Source: Spirochaetota bacterium (GTDB lineage: Bacteria; Spirochaetota; UBA4802; JAFGJZ01). From it: a DNA stretch of 56,988 nucleotides. The stretch spans positions 1 through 56,988 of the forward strand of contig JAFGJZ010000011.1 in NCBI GenBank assembly GCA_016928815.1. The letters run 5' to 3'. Under the pieces are notes generated by a model, which saw only the letters and a program-made list of their open reading frames with translations, ran no database searches and had not been told where the DNA came from. Each line of letters begins with the position of its first letter. Positions within the stretch are counted from its first letter, which is position 1. The position numbers and the translations under genes were made by a program. This document shows, piece after piece, positions 27,093 to 35,678 of the stretch.

Positions 27093-27104
27093 TTCGGAGA
27101 TTTA

Positions 27105-28790
27105 ATGACAAAAATACATATAATTGAAAATGACGGTGCACGGTCTCTGACACTGAAATCAGCCATGGAAAAATCCGGAAATGTCTTTACATATTCGGAT
27201 AACGGCAGGCAGGCCATTGAATATTTCAAAAGTAACAGTCCTGATGATCTTGTACTGATGGATATTAATCTGAAGGATGAAAGTTCAGCGGATCTTGCCG
27301 GACAGATTACCAGTTCATATGGTCTGCCTGTAATTTTTCTGACGGAAAATTCCGGAATTCCGATCCCGGAAAATATCCGGCAGGTTAAAAATTACGGCTT
27401 TATTTATAAAAATTCAGATGAATATGCGGTTTCAACAATGGTTAAAAAAACACTGGAACTTCTAGAACTGCAGAATAAATCCGCAGAGCGGTCTATTGAA
27501 ATTAAAGATTTTGAATCAGCGGAATGCGGAATAATTTTTACGGATTCTTCAGGTACAATTCATTCAGTAAATTCATTTGTGGAGAAACTTACCGGATATA
27601 CAAAATATGAACTTCTTAAAATGAATCTTAATGCGCTCGGACTCTGGAATAATCCGGCGGAATTTGGAAATTCTGATATGAAATTCCCCTTAAAATGTAA
27701 AGATAAATCCGTAAAACAAATCACCGTATGCACGGCGGATATTGACAAAAACCATGTTATGATAATTATCAGAAGGCCTCAAAATGACAATAAATTGAAT
27801 GAGTCACAGCTCAGGCTGTTTTTTGAAATGGAACCTGATTACTGTTATGTTATTGATGTTGACGGAAAAATTCTTAATGCTAATTCAAGCGCCCTGAACA
27901 TACTAGGTTATTCAAGAGATGAACTTATCGGACAGCCGGTCATCACAACCGTCTTTTCACCGGAATGCAGGGACAAAGCTGAAAAACTTCTCAATCTTGC
28001 CGATAAATGTCATACTGAAAACAAGGAACTTACGATCATCAGTAAAAACGGTGAAAAGCGCACAATTCTTCTGACATCAACAGGTGTTTCGACAGGTAAT
28101 GAAGAAAATAATTATGCAGTACTTATACAGCATGACATAACCGAACGGAAACTGTTTGATGAAAAAATTTCAAATCTGTTAAATCAGCAGGAATTAATCA
28201 TGCGGGAGATTCATCACCGTGTAAAAAATGACATGAATGCAATACAGTCACTCCTGGTTCTACAGTACAATTCCACACGGAACATGGAAACAAAAAATGC
28301 TTTACGCGATGCCAATTCACGTATATCCATCATGCGCAACATTTACAGTAAATTATATACCCATGATGATTTTAAAAAAATATCGCTCAGGGACCTGATT
28401 ACGGAACTGATAAATGAAATACAGATGAGTTATGAAACAACTGCTGTAATTCAGCATAAGGTCGAACTTAGTGAAATCTATATTGAATCAAAATTCGCTT
28501 TCAGAATCGGAATAATCATAAATGAACTGATTACAAATTCCTACAAACACAGTTTTACAGGCAGACCATACGGCGACATTTCGACGAAAATAAGCCGTAA
28601 TCCGGACAACTCCATAAATCTGGTTGTTTCAAACAACGGTATTCCGGTTGATGATAAAATTCTCAGCAGGGAAAATTTCGGATTTGGTCTGAATCTGGTT
28701 AATACACTTGCCGTTCAGAACGGAGGATCCTTTACAATTTCAAATGATAATGGTTCAATCAGATTTGAAATAATTTTTATAAGCGATTAA
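27105..28790 (+). CDS. Sensor histidine kinase: divergent receiver, two PAS domains, HisKA_2, ATPase
   Basis: A 561-residue protein, second gene of a two-kinase operon (CGGAG before the ATG, 12 bases after the previous stop). The N-terminal receiver (about 1-120) is shortened in its conserved parts: acidic pocket IIENDG, Asp in LVLMDINLKD, Thr in FLTEN, Lys in FIYKNSD; it could still be phosphorylated. A weak PAS (about 130-230) precedes a clear one (about 240-350, with YCYVIDVDGKILNANSSALN and HDITERK). The kinase core has REIHHRVKNDMNAIQ and a C-terminal ATPase with NNGIPVD and FGFGLNLV. No membrane span. It may form a heteromeric relay with its neighbour, by position only. Confidence 0.87.
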   Translation: MTKIHIIENDGARSLTLKSAMEKSGNVFTYSDNGRQAIEYFKSNSPDDLVLMDINLKDESSADLAGQITSSYGLPVIFLTENSGIPIPENIRQVKNYGFIYKNSDEYAVSTMVKKTLELLELQNKSAERSIEIKDFESAECGIIFTDSSGTIHSVNSFVEKLTGYTKYELLKMNLNALGLWNNPAEFGNSDMKFPLKCKDKSVKQITVCTADIDKNHVMIIIRRPQNDNKLNESQLRLFFEMEPDYCYVIDVDGKILNANSSALNILGYSRDELIGQPVITTVFSPECRDKAEKLLNLADKCHTENKELTIISKNGEKRTILLTSTGVSTGNEENNYAVLIQHDITERKLFDEKISNLLNQQELIMREIHHRVKNDMNAIQSLLVLQYNSTRNMETKNALRDANSRISIMRNIYSKLYTHDDFKKISLRDLITELINEIQMSYETTAVIQHKVELSEIYIESKFAFRIGIIINELITNSYKHSFTGRPYGDISTKISRNPDNSINLVVSNNGIPVDDKILSRENFGFGLNLVNTLAVQNGGSFTISNDNGSIRFEIIFISD

Positions 28791-28830
28791 CATTTAATTT
28801 CCACAAATTAAAAAATCAAAACACAGATGA

Positions 28831-28856
28831 GAAATCAGGAGAAAATATTTGATTTC
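28831..28856. terminator. Weak candidate terminator between convergent kinase and cheW
   Basis: GAAATCA (28831-28837) pairs with TGATTTC (28850-28856) over a 12-base loop in the gap between the converging kinase and cheW genes. The stem is short and A/T-rich and no strong T-run follows, so this is only a positional suggestion. Confidence 0.3.
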
Positions 28857-28883
28857 CCAGTCTGTAATGATTTAAAATTAAAT

Positions 28884-29381
28884 TCAGGATTCCTTTACTG
28901 TAATGCTTTCAAGATCATCCGTGCTGAGTATCTTATCAACCTCAAGCATAATAATAAGATCATCATCTTTTCTTCCTATACTTTTAATGTAATCGGTTTC
29001 AATTTTTGCAGTAAAATGCGGCGTATTCTGAATACTTTCAGTAGTGATGTCTATTACATCCGACACTGCATCAACAATCATCCCTATTGAACGACCTTTT
29101 ACTTCTACTATTATTATTACAGTAGTCTGATCATATTCCCTGTCGGGCATGTTAAGTTTTTTCCGCATATCAAGAACAGGCACAACATTACCACGGAGAT
29201 TTATCACGCCTTTCATAAACGGAAGACTGTTAGGAACAAAAGTAATTTCAGTTATTCCGATTATTTCCTGAACCCGCAGAACATCTACACCGTATATTTC
29301 CTTTCCGATGAAAAACGTGACAAACTGCTGGTTGTCTATGTTTTCTATTTTGTTCTTTTCCTTATTGACGACATCATTCAT
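28884..29381 (-). CDS. cheW: Chemotaxis coupling protein CheW
   Basis: CheW links receptors to the P5 domain of CheA. The 165-residue protein consists of one CheW/SH3-like double barrel: FVTFFIGKEIYGVDVLRVQE, then FMKGVINLRGNVVPVLDMRK, the classic receptor-contact block, then IGMIVDAVSDVIDI. A 20-residue acidic N-terminus (NDVVNKEKNKIENIDNQQ) precedes the domain. The start has AAAGGAG upstream. It is the last gene of the minus-strand chemosensory run, separated from the STAS gene by 39 bases. Confidence 0.95.
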   Translation of the reverse strand: MNDVVNKEKNKIENIDNQQFVTFFIGKEIYGVDVLRVQEIIGITEITFVPNSLPFMKGVINLRGNVVPVLDMRKKLNMPDREYDQTTVIIIVEVKGRSIGMIVDAVSDVIDITTESIQNTPHFTAKIETDYIKSIGRKDDDLIIMLEVDKILSTDDLESITVKES

Positions 29382-29420
29382 ATTCTTCTCCTTTCCTGGA
29401 ATTCAATTGTTACGCCGTTT

Positions 29421-29672
29421 CTAAACGTTAAAGCCTGCTAAAAACAGCTGATTCTTAACATCATCATTGACATTTTTAAGTTTGATTGTTTTTTTAAGTT
29501 TTTTGCATTCCCTGTACGCACTCAGAAGAACGGTAGCTGCGGCAAGATGAATACGGTTCTGATCCGAAAAATCAATCACAACCGTATCATCCTCATCCAG
29601 CATCTTATGCAGGTCTTTATAAAACTTTTTTACATTTTTAATTCCGAAATTTTTCTGCAGTTTCAAGTCCAT
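29421..29672 (-). CDS. Small STAS-domain protein in the chemotaxis operon
   Basis: An 83-residue protein with a STAS-like pattern: VVIDFSDQNRI strand, AAATVLLSAYRECKKLKKTI helix, IKLKNVNDDVKNQLFLAGF. In anti-sigma antagonists the strand-helix junction reads I-D-S with a phosphorylated serine; here it is I-H-L, so serine phosphorylation by an RsbW-type kinase is not possible at that place. Located 11 bases after cheA and before cheW, it is likely a component or modulator of the signalling array. Small STAS proteins do occur in some chemosensory operons, but their function is little known. The fold assignment is by pattern and should be treated as probable. Confidence 0.65.
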   Translation of the reverse strand: MDLKLQKNFGIKNVKKFYKDLHKMLDEDDTVVIDFSDQNRIHLAAATVLLSAYRECKKLKKTIKLKNVNDDVKNQLFLAGFNV

Positions 29673-29683
29673 ATCTCCCTCCT

Positions 29684-31792
29684 TTAATGTCTATATTCAC
29701 TGGTAAGTCCATGTATGTCTATTATCAGCGATACATTTCCGTTACCGAGTATTGCCGCTCCGGAAATAGCACGGCTTGTAGCAATATCATGATATAAATT
29801 TTTAATGACAATCTGCTGCTGTCCGAGAAGTTCATCTACCAGCAGGCCGATCCTCTCTTCACCTGATTCAACAACAACAATCAGACCTTCCCATGGATTT
29901 TGATATTTGGAATTTATTCCGAAAAAATCATACACTCTGACCAGAGGTACATATTCACCGCGCACCATTACGACTTCGCCTTTTCCTTCGATTGTCTTAA
30001 CAGATTCCTCTTTCGGCTGTATTGATTCAATTATTGAAAGCAGAGGAATGATATAAATCGAAACTCCGACCTTAACAAGCATTCCTTCGATAATCGCGAG
30101 GGTCAGAGGAAGCTTAATCCTGATGGTTGTACCTTCCCCTGATTTGCTGAAAATTTCAATTGATCCGCGAAGTGCCTCAATGTTCGTACGAACGACATCC
30201 ATTCCCACACCGCGTCCGGACAGCGCGCCGATCTGATCCGCTGTTGAAAACCCCGGATTAAATATGAAATTTAAAAGTCTTGATTCCGATACTTCCTCAT
30301 CTTCGGAAATAAGACCGAGGGATACGGCCTTTTTCCTGATTTTAACAGTATTCAAGCCATGTCCGTCATCCTTTACCTCAATGAAAACATTTCCCTCCTG
30401 ATGATATGCCCGCAGCGTCAGATTGCCGGTCGGAGATTTCCCTGACGCAATCCTGTCTTCAGCAGTCTCAATCCCGTGATCAATTGAATTTCGTATCATA
30501 TGTTTAAGCGGATCACTGATCTTTTCAATTACAGTCTTGTCAAGTTCCGTTTCCTTTCCTTCAATTACGAAGTTGATTTCTTTTCCTGATTCTTTTGCCG
30601 AATCTCTGACAAAACGCCTGAACTGTTCAAAAGTTGCTCCGATCTGAACCATCCTGATTGACATTATCTGTTCCTGAAATTCTCTTGTTGTTCTGTCAAG
30701 TCCGTGAAGGGAATTCTTGAGTTTGAATACAACTTCGTCATCAAGCTCTTCCGCAATCCGGTTTATTGATGATTGATTTATGACTATTTCCCCGAGAAGA
30801 TTTAAAAGTGAATCCAGCTTGCCTGTATCTACACGGACCGTGGAATTCTCAATTCTTGATCTGACAGCAGTCTGTTCCTGTAATGCATTATTTACATCCT
30901 CCTTGGATGCAAGTCCCTTTTCCAGAATGATATCGCCTATTTTGGAATTAAGTTTCTGCTGTTCAAGAACAACATTTTCCATTTCCTCTTCAGAAATAAT
31001 TCCTTTATCAACAAGAATTTCACCGATTTTTCTTTCACTGGACACGTCTCTTCCAAGATATTTTTCCGTTATGTCGCTGATTTCAATTGAGTTATCATCA
31101 TTAACAAAAAGAAAAATTTCACTGATCCTGTCATAATTCAGTTCAGTTTCAAAAATCATTTCCCAGCTGATGTAGCATTTCTCAGGATTAATTTTTGAGA
31201 AGTCCGGAAGTTTACTTTTATTAACCTTACGCTTGACTATTCTTCCGTTTTTTGAAAGATCCTCAATTATGCTCAGCGGATCAATACCGAATTCATAAAT
31301 ATCCTCCCTGAATACAGTTTTTATCCTGTAATATTTCAGCCTGTCACTTCCGCTTTGAGCGGATGGTGCCGATTTTAAATTTTTCTTTCCTGAATCACTG
31401 ACTATACTCTTTTGAATGATTTCAAATATTACATTCAGCAGGTTCTGTTTATTGCCTTCAGCGGTTTTTTTATCGGAATCACTGCCGAAGATCATTGACT
31501 TGAACCAGTCAAGACATTCGAGAAGAAGATCAATAATCTTCTCATCAACCTTAACGACTTCCGACCTGACAAGATCCATCAGGTTCTCAAGCTGATGTGA
31601 AAATTCGTATAGATTGTTAAAACCTGCAATTCCCGAGCTTCCTTTCAATGTATGAACATACCTGAAAATGTTATCAAACAGTTCTTTGTTAAAATTACCT
31701 TCAAGCTGTATGATATCAGTCTCAAGATTCTGCAGAATTTCTCTGGATTCCTCCAGAAACATTTCCTGTATTTCATTTATCGCGATACTCAT
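29684..31792 (-). CDS. cheA: Chemotaxis histidine kinase CheA with embedded MshEN-like repeats
   Basis: A 702-residue kinase that phosphorylates CheY and CheB. The P1/Hpt domain has His47 (YVHTLKGSSG). Residues 155-245 form a conserved but unassigned alpha/beta region. Residues 255-278 and 284-307 are two 24-residue repeats (KIGEILVDKGIIS..., KIGDIILEKGLAS...), each ending in E-Q and separated by exactly five residues. They fit the MshEN cyclic-di-GMP motif, with Lys replacing the first Arg. Dimerisation P3 (about 315-380, RMVQIGATFEQFRR), ATPase P4 (HMIRNSIDHGIE, DDGHGL, GRGVGMDVV) and CheW-like P5 (566-700) follow. All catalytic parts are intact. The only cheA in the window. Confidence 0.95.
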   Translation of the reverse strand: MSIAINEIQEMFLEESREILQNLETDIIQLEGNFNKELFDNIFRYVHTLKGSSGIAGFNNLYEFSHQLENLMDLVRSEVVKVDEKIIDLLLECLDWFKSMIFGSDSDKKTAEGNKQNLLNVIFEIIQKSIVSDSGKKNLKSAPSAQSGSDRLKYYRIKTVFREDIYEFGIDPLSIIEDLSKNGRIVKRKVNKSKLPDFSKINPEKCYISWEMIFETELNYDRISEIFLFVNDDNSIEISDITEKYLGRDVSSERKIGEILVDKGIISEEEMENVVLEQQKLNSKIGDIILEKGLASKEDVNNALQEQTAVRSRIENSTVRVDTGKLDSLLNLLGEIVINQSSINRIAEELDDEVVFKLKNSLHGLDRTTREFQEQIMSIRMVQIGATFEQFRRFVRDSAKESGKEINFVIEGKETELDKTVIEKISDPLKHMIRNSIDHGIETAEDRIASGKSPTGNLTLRAYHQEGNVFIEVKDDGHGLNTVKIRKKAVSLGLISEDEEVSESRLLNFIFNPGFSTADQIGALSGRGVGMDVVRTNIEALRGSIEIFSKSGEGTTIRIKLPLTLAIIEGMLVKVGVSIYIIPLLSIIESIQPKEESVKTIEGKGEVVMVRGEYVPLVRVYDFFGINSKYQNPWEGLIVVVESGEERIGLLVDELLGQQQIVIKNLYHDIATSRAISGAAILGNGNVSLIIDIHGLTSEYRH

Positions 31793-31827
31793 AAGCTTTC
31801 CTCTATTCTTATTTATTATATTAATTA

Positions 31828-33681
31828 TTAAAACTCATCAAATCCCTGATCTTTCATTATGGTTTTAAGCTCAGATGATCTTCCGTTCCCGTCCTTCAAT
31901 GCATGATCAGAAACCGCAGCATCTGCATATACAGTCACTTTCCCGTTTCCATTTCTTTTACTATCAGCATAGTTACCGCCGCTATTACTATTGTCAGAAG
32001 AATATTTAGCACTTCCATTATTACCAGCATTTCGGACTCCTTTTGATTTAATTGATTTTGTTAATGAGTGGTCTGCGCTAAAATGAATTTTTTTGCTTTT
32101 GTTAAGATTCACATCAGCCTGTACTTCATCGCTGAGTTTAAAAGTTTTCACCATGTCAAGAAGTTCCTGGGCCTGATTCGCCATTTCCTCGCTTGCAGCA
32201 GCTGTTTCCTCGACAAGTGAAGCATTCTGCTGAGTCATGTTATCCATTTCTATTATTGCATTATTAATCTGGTCCATTCCCTGTTTCTGTTCTTCGCTTG
32301 CGGCTGATATTTCGGAAATGAGCTGATTAACTGTTTTTACAGAATCAATTATTGTCTGAAGCGCTTCACCGCTTTTCCCTGCAAGATCAGTACCCTTGGT
32401 AACCTTTTCAAGAGAATCCTTAATCAGCATTTCAATTTCTTTCGCGGCACTGCTTGATCGTTGTGCCAGGTTTCTGACTTCGCCTGCAACAACAGCAAAT
32501 CCGCGTCCCTGCTCTCCGGCGCGTGCAGCTTCAACAGCCGCGTTAAGAGCAAGTAGATTGGTCTGAAATGAAATTTCATTTATTACTGAAATTATTTCTC
32601 CGATTTTCTTGCTCGATTCATTTATTTCCTTTATTGCTGCAATCGCGTCATTTGTCACCTCTCCGCCGTCTAATGCGAGAGAATTAGTCTGTGATGATCT
32701 TGTATTTGCCTCAACGGCATTGTCAGCATTCTGACGGATGGTCGCGGCACTTTCTTCAATAGTACTTGCAATTTCCTCCAGTGCGCTTGCCTGTTCTGAT
32801 GTTCTTTGAGACAAATTCTGATTTCCGCTTGAAATCTGATCTACTGCCTGAGCAAGGTTCTGCGATGAGGCAATTACGTTTGCAATAAGATTTTCAAGAT
32901 TATTCGCTGCTGAATTAAGCGCTTTCCCCAACTCGCCCAGTTCATCTCTCTGATCCAGATCAATTCTTTGCGTAAGGTCGCCGGAGGCAAGGCTTTTTGC
33001 AAAATTAAGTCCTTTATTTACAGGTCCTGAAACTGATCTTGACAGAATTATTGTAATAATTACCGAAACCAGCAATGATAATGCAAGTACAACTCCGGTC
33101 ACAGTTAAAGTCAATTTGGCCTGTTCATCCTGAGCTGCCTTTAATTCCATAGCAGTAGTTTTCTGAAGCTCAATAAGTTTTGTCATTGTATCGCGTGCTA
33201 TACTATACTCTGTCTGCCAGCGTATACTTATTTCACCGCTTTTTTCAATGTCATTGTTCTCAAGTGCCGTTACAAATTCTTTTGCAATAGCATTAAAATT
33301 ATCATAGCGGAAACGGTATTCATCCGTAAGTTTTTTTTCTTCAGCCGACAGAGATTTCTCCATGAATGTTTTCCATATCTCTTCATTCTGCGCTCTTAAT
33401 TTCCCTGAAGCTTCAATTCTTGCCTTGAATTCTTCAGGATCGTTCAATTGAACTGCAATTTTTTCCTGAAGCATGTTTATCCGGACCTGAAGATTATTTT
33501 TTGCAATCTGGCTTAAATCTATTACCGGCAGGAACCTGTCTGAAAAGAAAGAATCAAATGCATGATCCGAATCTGTGATTGATTTGTAAGTCTGAAACGT
33601 TATCCCGATTATAATTAATACAAACACCAGACATGAAAGCAAAATCTTCTTTGCTACCTTTAAGTTACTGAACCAATTCAT
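31828..33681 (-). CDS. Membrane methyl-accepting chemotaxis protein (four-helix-bundle sensor, HAMP)
   Basis: A 617-residue receptor: TM1 about 12-32, a helical extracytoplasmic domain (35-190) of the 4HB_MCP type, TM2 about 190-212, HAMP about 213-265 ([20 protein letters not shown]), then the coiled-coil signalling domain. The hairpin tip has [20 protein letters not shown] and [19 protein letters not shown]. Gln/Glu-rich methylation segments flank it ([28 protein letters not shown]). After about residue 520 comes a roughly 95-residue Ser/Gly/Asn-rich flexible tail ending GFDEF, which fits the x-aromatic-x-x-aromatic tether for CheR/CheB. The start follows AGGAGG. Ligand unknown. Confidence 0.95.
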   Translation of the reverse strand: MNWFSNLKVAKKILLSCLVFVLIIIGITFQTYKSITDSDHAFDSFFSDRFLPVIDLSQIAKNNLQVRINMLQEKIAVQLNDPEEFKARIEASGKLRAQNEEIWKTFMEKSLSAEEKKLTDEYRFRYDNFNAIAKEFVTALENNDIEKSGEISIRWQTEYSIARDTMTKLIELQKTTAMELKAAQDEQAKLTLTVTGVVLALSLLVSVIITIILSRSVSGPVNKGLNFAKSLASGDLTQRIDLDQRDELGELGKALNSAANNLENLIANVIASSQNLAQAVDQISSGNQNLSQRTSEQASALEEIASTIEESAATIRQNADNAVEANTRSSQTNSLALDGGEVTNDAIAAIKEINESSKKIGEIISVINEISFQTNLLALNAAVEAARAGEQGRGFAVVAGEVRNLAQRSSSAAKEIEMLIKDSLEKVTKGTDLAGKSGEALQTIIDSVKTVNQLISEISAASEEQKQGMDQINNAIIEMDNMTQQNASLVEETAAASEEMANQAQELLDMVKTFKLSDEVQADVNLNKSKKIHFSADHSLTKSIKSKGVRNAGNNGSAKYSSDNSNSGGNYADSKRNGNGKVTVYADAAVSDHALKDGNGRSSELKTIMKDQGFDEF

Positions 33682-33738
33682 TCTAAATCCTCCTGAAATT
33701 TTATACTGTGTATTTTTCTTTTTTTTTCCCTTAAATAA

Positions 33739-33759
33739 TCCCGATTTCGGGAAACTTTA
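33739..33759 (-). repeat. Inverted repeat next to a TAAAGTTT box upstream of the membrane MCP gene
   Basis: TCCCGA (33739-33744) and TCGGGA (33747-33752) form a six-bp dyad with a TT loop. On the minus strand it is directly preceded by TAAAGTTT (33752-33759), identical to the enterobacterial sigma-28 -35 box. No GCCGATAA-like -10 follows at the proper distance (GATTATTT is found), so a flagellar-type promoter is not established. It could be an operator or promoter element for the MCP at 33681. Confidence 0.3.
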
Positions 33760-33806
33760 CAGTCATTGTACATGACAGCCTGCTTAAAATCTCCTGAACT
33801 GATTAT

Positions 33807-35657
33807 TTAAAATTCCGCAAAACCCTGGTCTTTCATTATGTTGTTAAGCTCCGGTAAATGAATATTTCTGCCTTTATCGCTTTCCGGCAGTCCTGGCCTC
33901 TGATTCAGTTGTTTCCTGTTTCCGTTACCGTTTGAACCCGCACTGTCAGTTTTTTTAGTCTCCCCCGGTCTTACACCTAAATTCGCATGCCTGTCTGCAC
34001 CTTTTGAACCGTCAATTTTTTTCTGCACTTCTTCAGTGAACCTGAACTGCTGAACCATTTCAAGAAGTTCCTGAGCCTGGTTAGCCATCTCCTCGCTTGC
34101 AGCAGCTGTTTCTTCAACAAGAGAAGCATTCTGCTGCGTCATGGTATCCATTTCTATGATGGCATTACTAATCTGATCCATTCCCTGTCTCTGTTCCTCA
34201 CTTGCGGCTGAAATTTCAGTAATAAGCTGATTAACTGTTTTTACTGATTCTATAATTGTTTCGAGGGATTTCCCGCTTTTACCGGCAAGATCAGTTCCTT
34301 TGGATACTTTTTCCAGAGAGTCCTTAATTAGAACTTCTATCTGTTTGGCAGCACTGCTGGAACGCTGTGCAAGATTGCGTACTTCACCTGCAACTACGGC
34401 AAAACCGCGCCCCTGTTCTCCCGCGCGAGCCGCTTCAACTGCGGCATTCAGGGCAAGAAGATTGGTCTGGAATGAAATTTCATTTATTACGGAAATGATC
34501 TCTCCGATTTTTTTACTCGAATCGTTTATTTCATAAATGGCATCAATTGCATTAGTTGTGACTTGTCCGCCTTCCTGCGCCTGTGTATTTGTCTGCGCCG
34601 CACGTACATTGGCTTCCTGTGCATTATCCGCATTCTGTTTAATCGTTGCCGCACTTTCCTCTATTGTACTTGCAATTTCTTCAAGCGCACTTGCCTGTTC
34701 CGATGTCCTCTGGGACAGGTTCTGATTTCCGCTGCTGATCTGCTCGACCGCCTGTGCAAGATTCTGTGCCGAATTGACAATATTTCCTATAACGCCTGTC
34801 AGCTGCTTAACCATACTGTCAACGGCATTCGCAACCTTGCCGATGACATCATCTCTGTCCTTCATGGATTCTTCAATTTCAATGGACAGATCGCCTTCCG
34901 ATACAACTTGTAGATTTTCAATCATTTTCATCAAATCCGTATTGTCTGAAATAATTTCAAACCCGCCGCACGGTTCACCGTTAACATCGAGCAGCACGCC
35001 GCATGCAGCCCGGACGGGAATCTGCTGTCCGGTTTTTGTATAGGCGATTGTTTCGCCGACCACATTTCCTTTTGTAGACATGCACTTTTTAATGGTACAC
35101 TGTTCGGTTCCGCATAAAGGAGTTTTACAGAGATCGGCACATGTCATTTTGCCAAGAACTTCCTCCTTGGTATAACCAAGTGCTTTAAGCGCAGCATTGT
35201 TTATGTTCTGAACTACCAGATTGGTGTCGGTTCTGAATGCTGCGTCATTCATATTGCTGAGAAAACCGTCATCAAGTACTGTAATATCGGAAATAATTTC
35301 ATAACCGCCGATTGCATTGCCCTTTGCGTCAAGTATCACATTGCAGGATGCACGGACAGGAATCTTCTGTCCGGATTTTGTTTCAGCCATTGTCTGACCG
35401 ATTATTGATTTTTTTGTTACCATGCAGCTTTTAATTGTACATTTATCAGAATGACAAAGCGGTGTCCTGCAGAGATCGGCACAGCTCATCTTGCCTTCAA
35501 CATCATTCCGGCTGTAGCCGAGCGCCTTCAGAGCTATATCATTTATATATTGAATTTTCAGTTCATCATCCACAATAAACATTGGATCATTTATCCTCTG
35601 AATGAAATTTCTGCTTCCTTTTACGACAGACTTGATTTTTTTTTCTGATGAACGCAT
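33807..35657 (-). CDS. Soluble methyl-accepting chemotaxis protein with tandem cysteine-rich PAS domains
   Basis: A 616-residue receptor without transmembrane helices, so it should sense a cytosolic signal. Two PAS domains (about 15-128, 135-240) each carry the same cysteine series C-x3-C-x4-C-x4-C-x4-C (Cys59/63/68/73/78 and Cys173/177/182/187/192), plus a later cysteine (105, 219). A HAMP-like segment (about 240-300, [13 protein letters not shown]) leads into a signalling domain nearly identical to that of the neighbouring membrane MCP. A flexible Gly/Asn/Lys-rich tail ends [10 protein letters not shown], again with the aromatic tether pattern. The cysteines suggest metal, iron-sulfur or thiol-redox sensing; this is inference. 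The start follows AAGGAGG. Confidence 0.93.
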   Translation of the reverse strand: MRSSEKKIKSVVKGSRNFIQRINDPMFIVDDELKIQYINDIALKALGYSRNDVEGKMSCADLCRTPLCHSDKCTIKSCMVTKKSIIGQTMAETKSGQKIPVRASCNVILDAKGNAIGGYEIISDITVLDDGFLSNMNDAAFRTDTNLVVQNINNAALKALGYTKEEVLGKMTCADLCKTPLCGTEQCTIKKCMSTKGNVVGETIAYTKTGQQIPVRAACGVLLDVNGEPCGGFEIISDNTDLMKMIENLQVVSEGDLSIEIEESMKDRDDVIGKVANAVDSMVKQLTGVIGNIVNSAQNLAQAVEQISSGNQNLSQRTSEQASALEEIASTIEESAATIKQNADNAQEANVRAAQTNTQAQEGGQVTTNAIDAIYEINDSSKKIGEIISVINEISFQTNLLALNAAVEAARAGEQGRGFAVVAGEVRNLAQRSSSAAKQIEVLIKDSLEKVSKGTDLAGKSGKSLETIIESVKTVNQLITEISAASEEQRQGMDQISNAIIEMDTMTQQNASLVEETAAASEEMANQAQELLEMVQQFRFTEEVQKKIDGSKGADRHANLGVRPGETKKTDSAGSNGNGNRKQLNQRPGLPESDKGRNIHLPELNNIMKDQGFAEF

Positions 35658-35678
35658 TATGTTCCTCCTTATGTTAAA

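Noticed and set aside
28827..29090. Plus-strand frame of 87 codons after the third kinase
   Set aside because: Mostly antisense to cheW, which is a certain gene; the product has no recognisable pattern.
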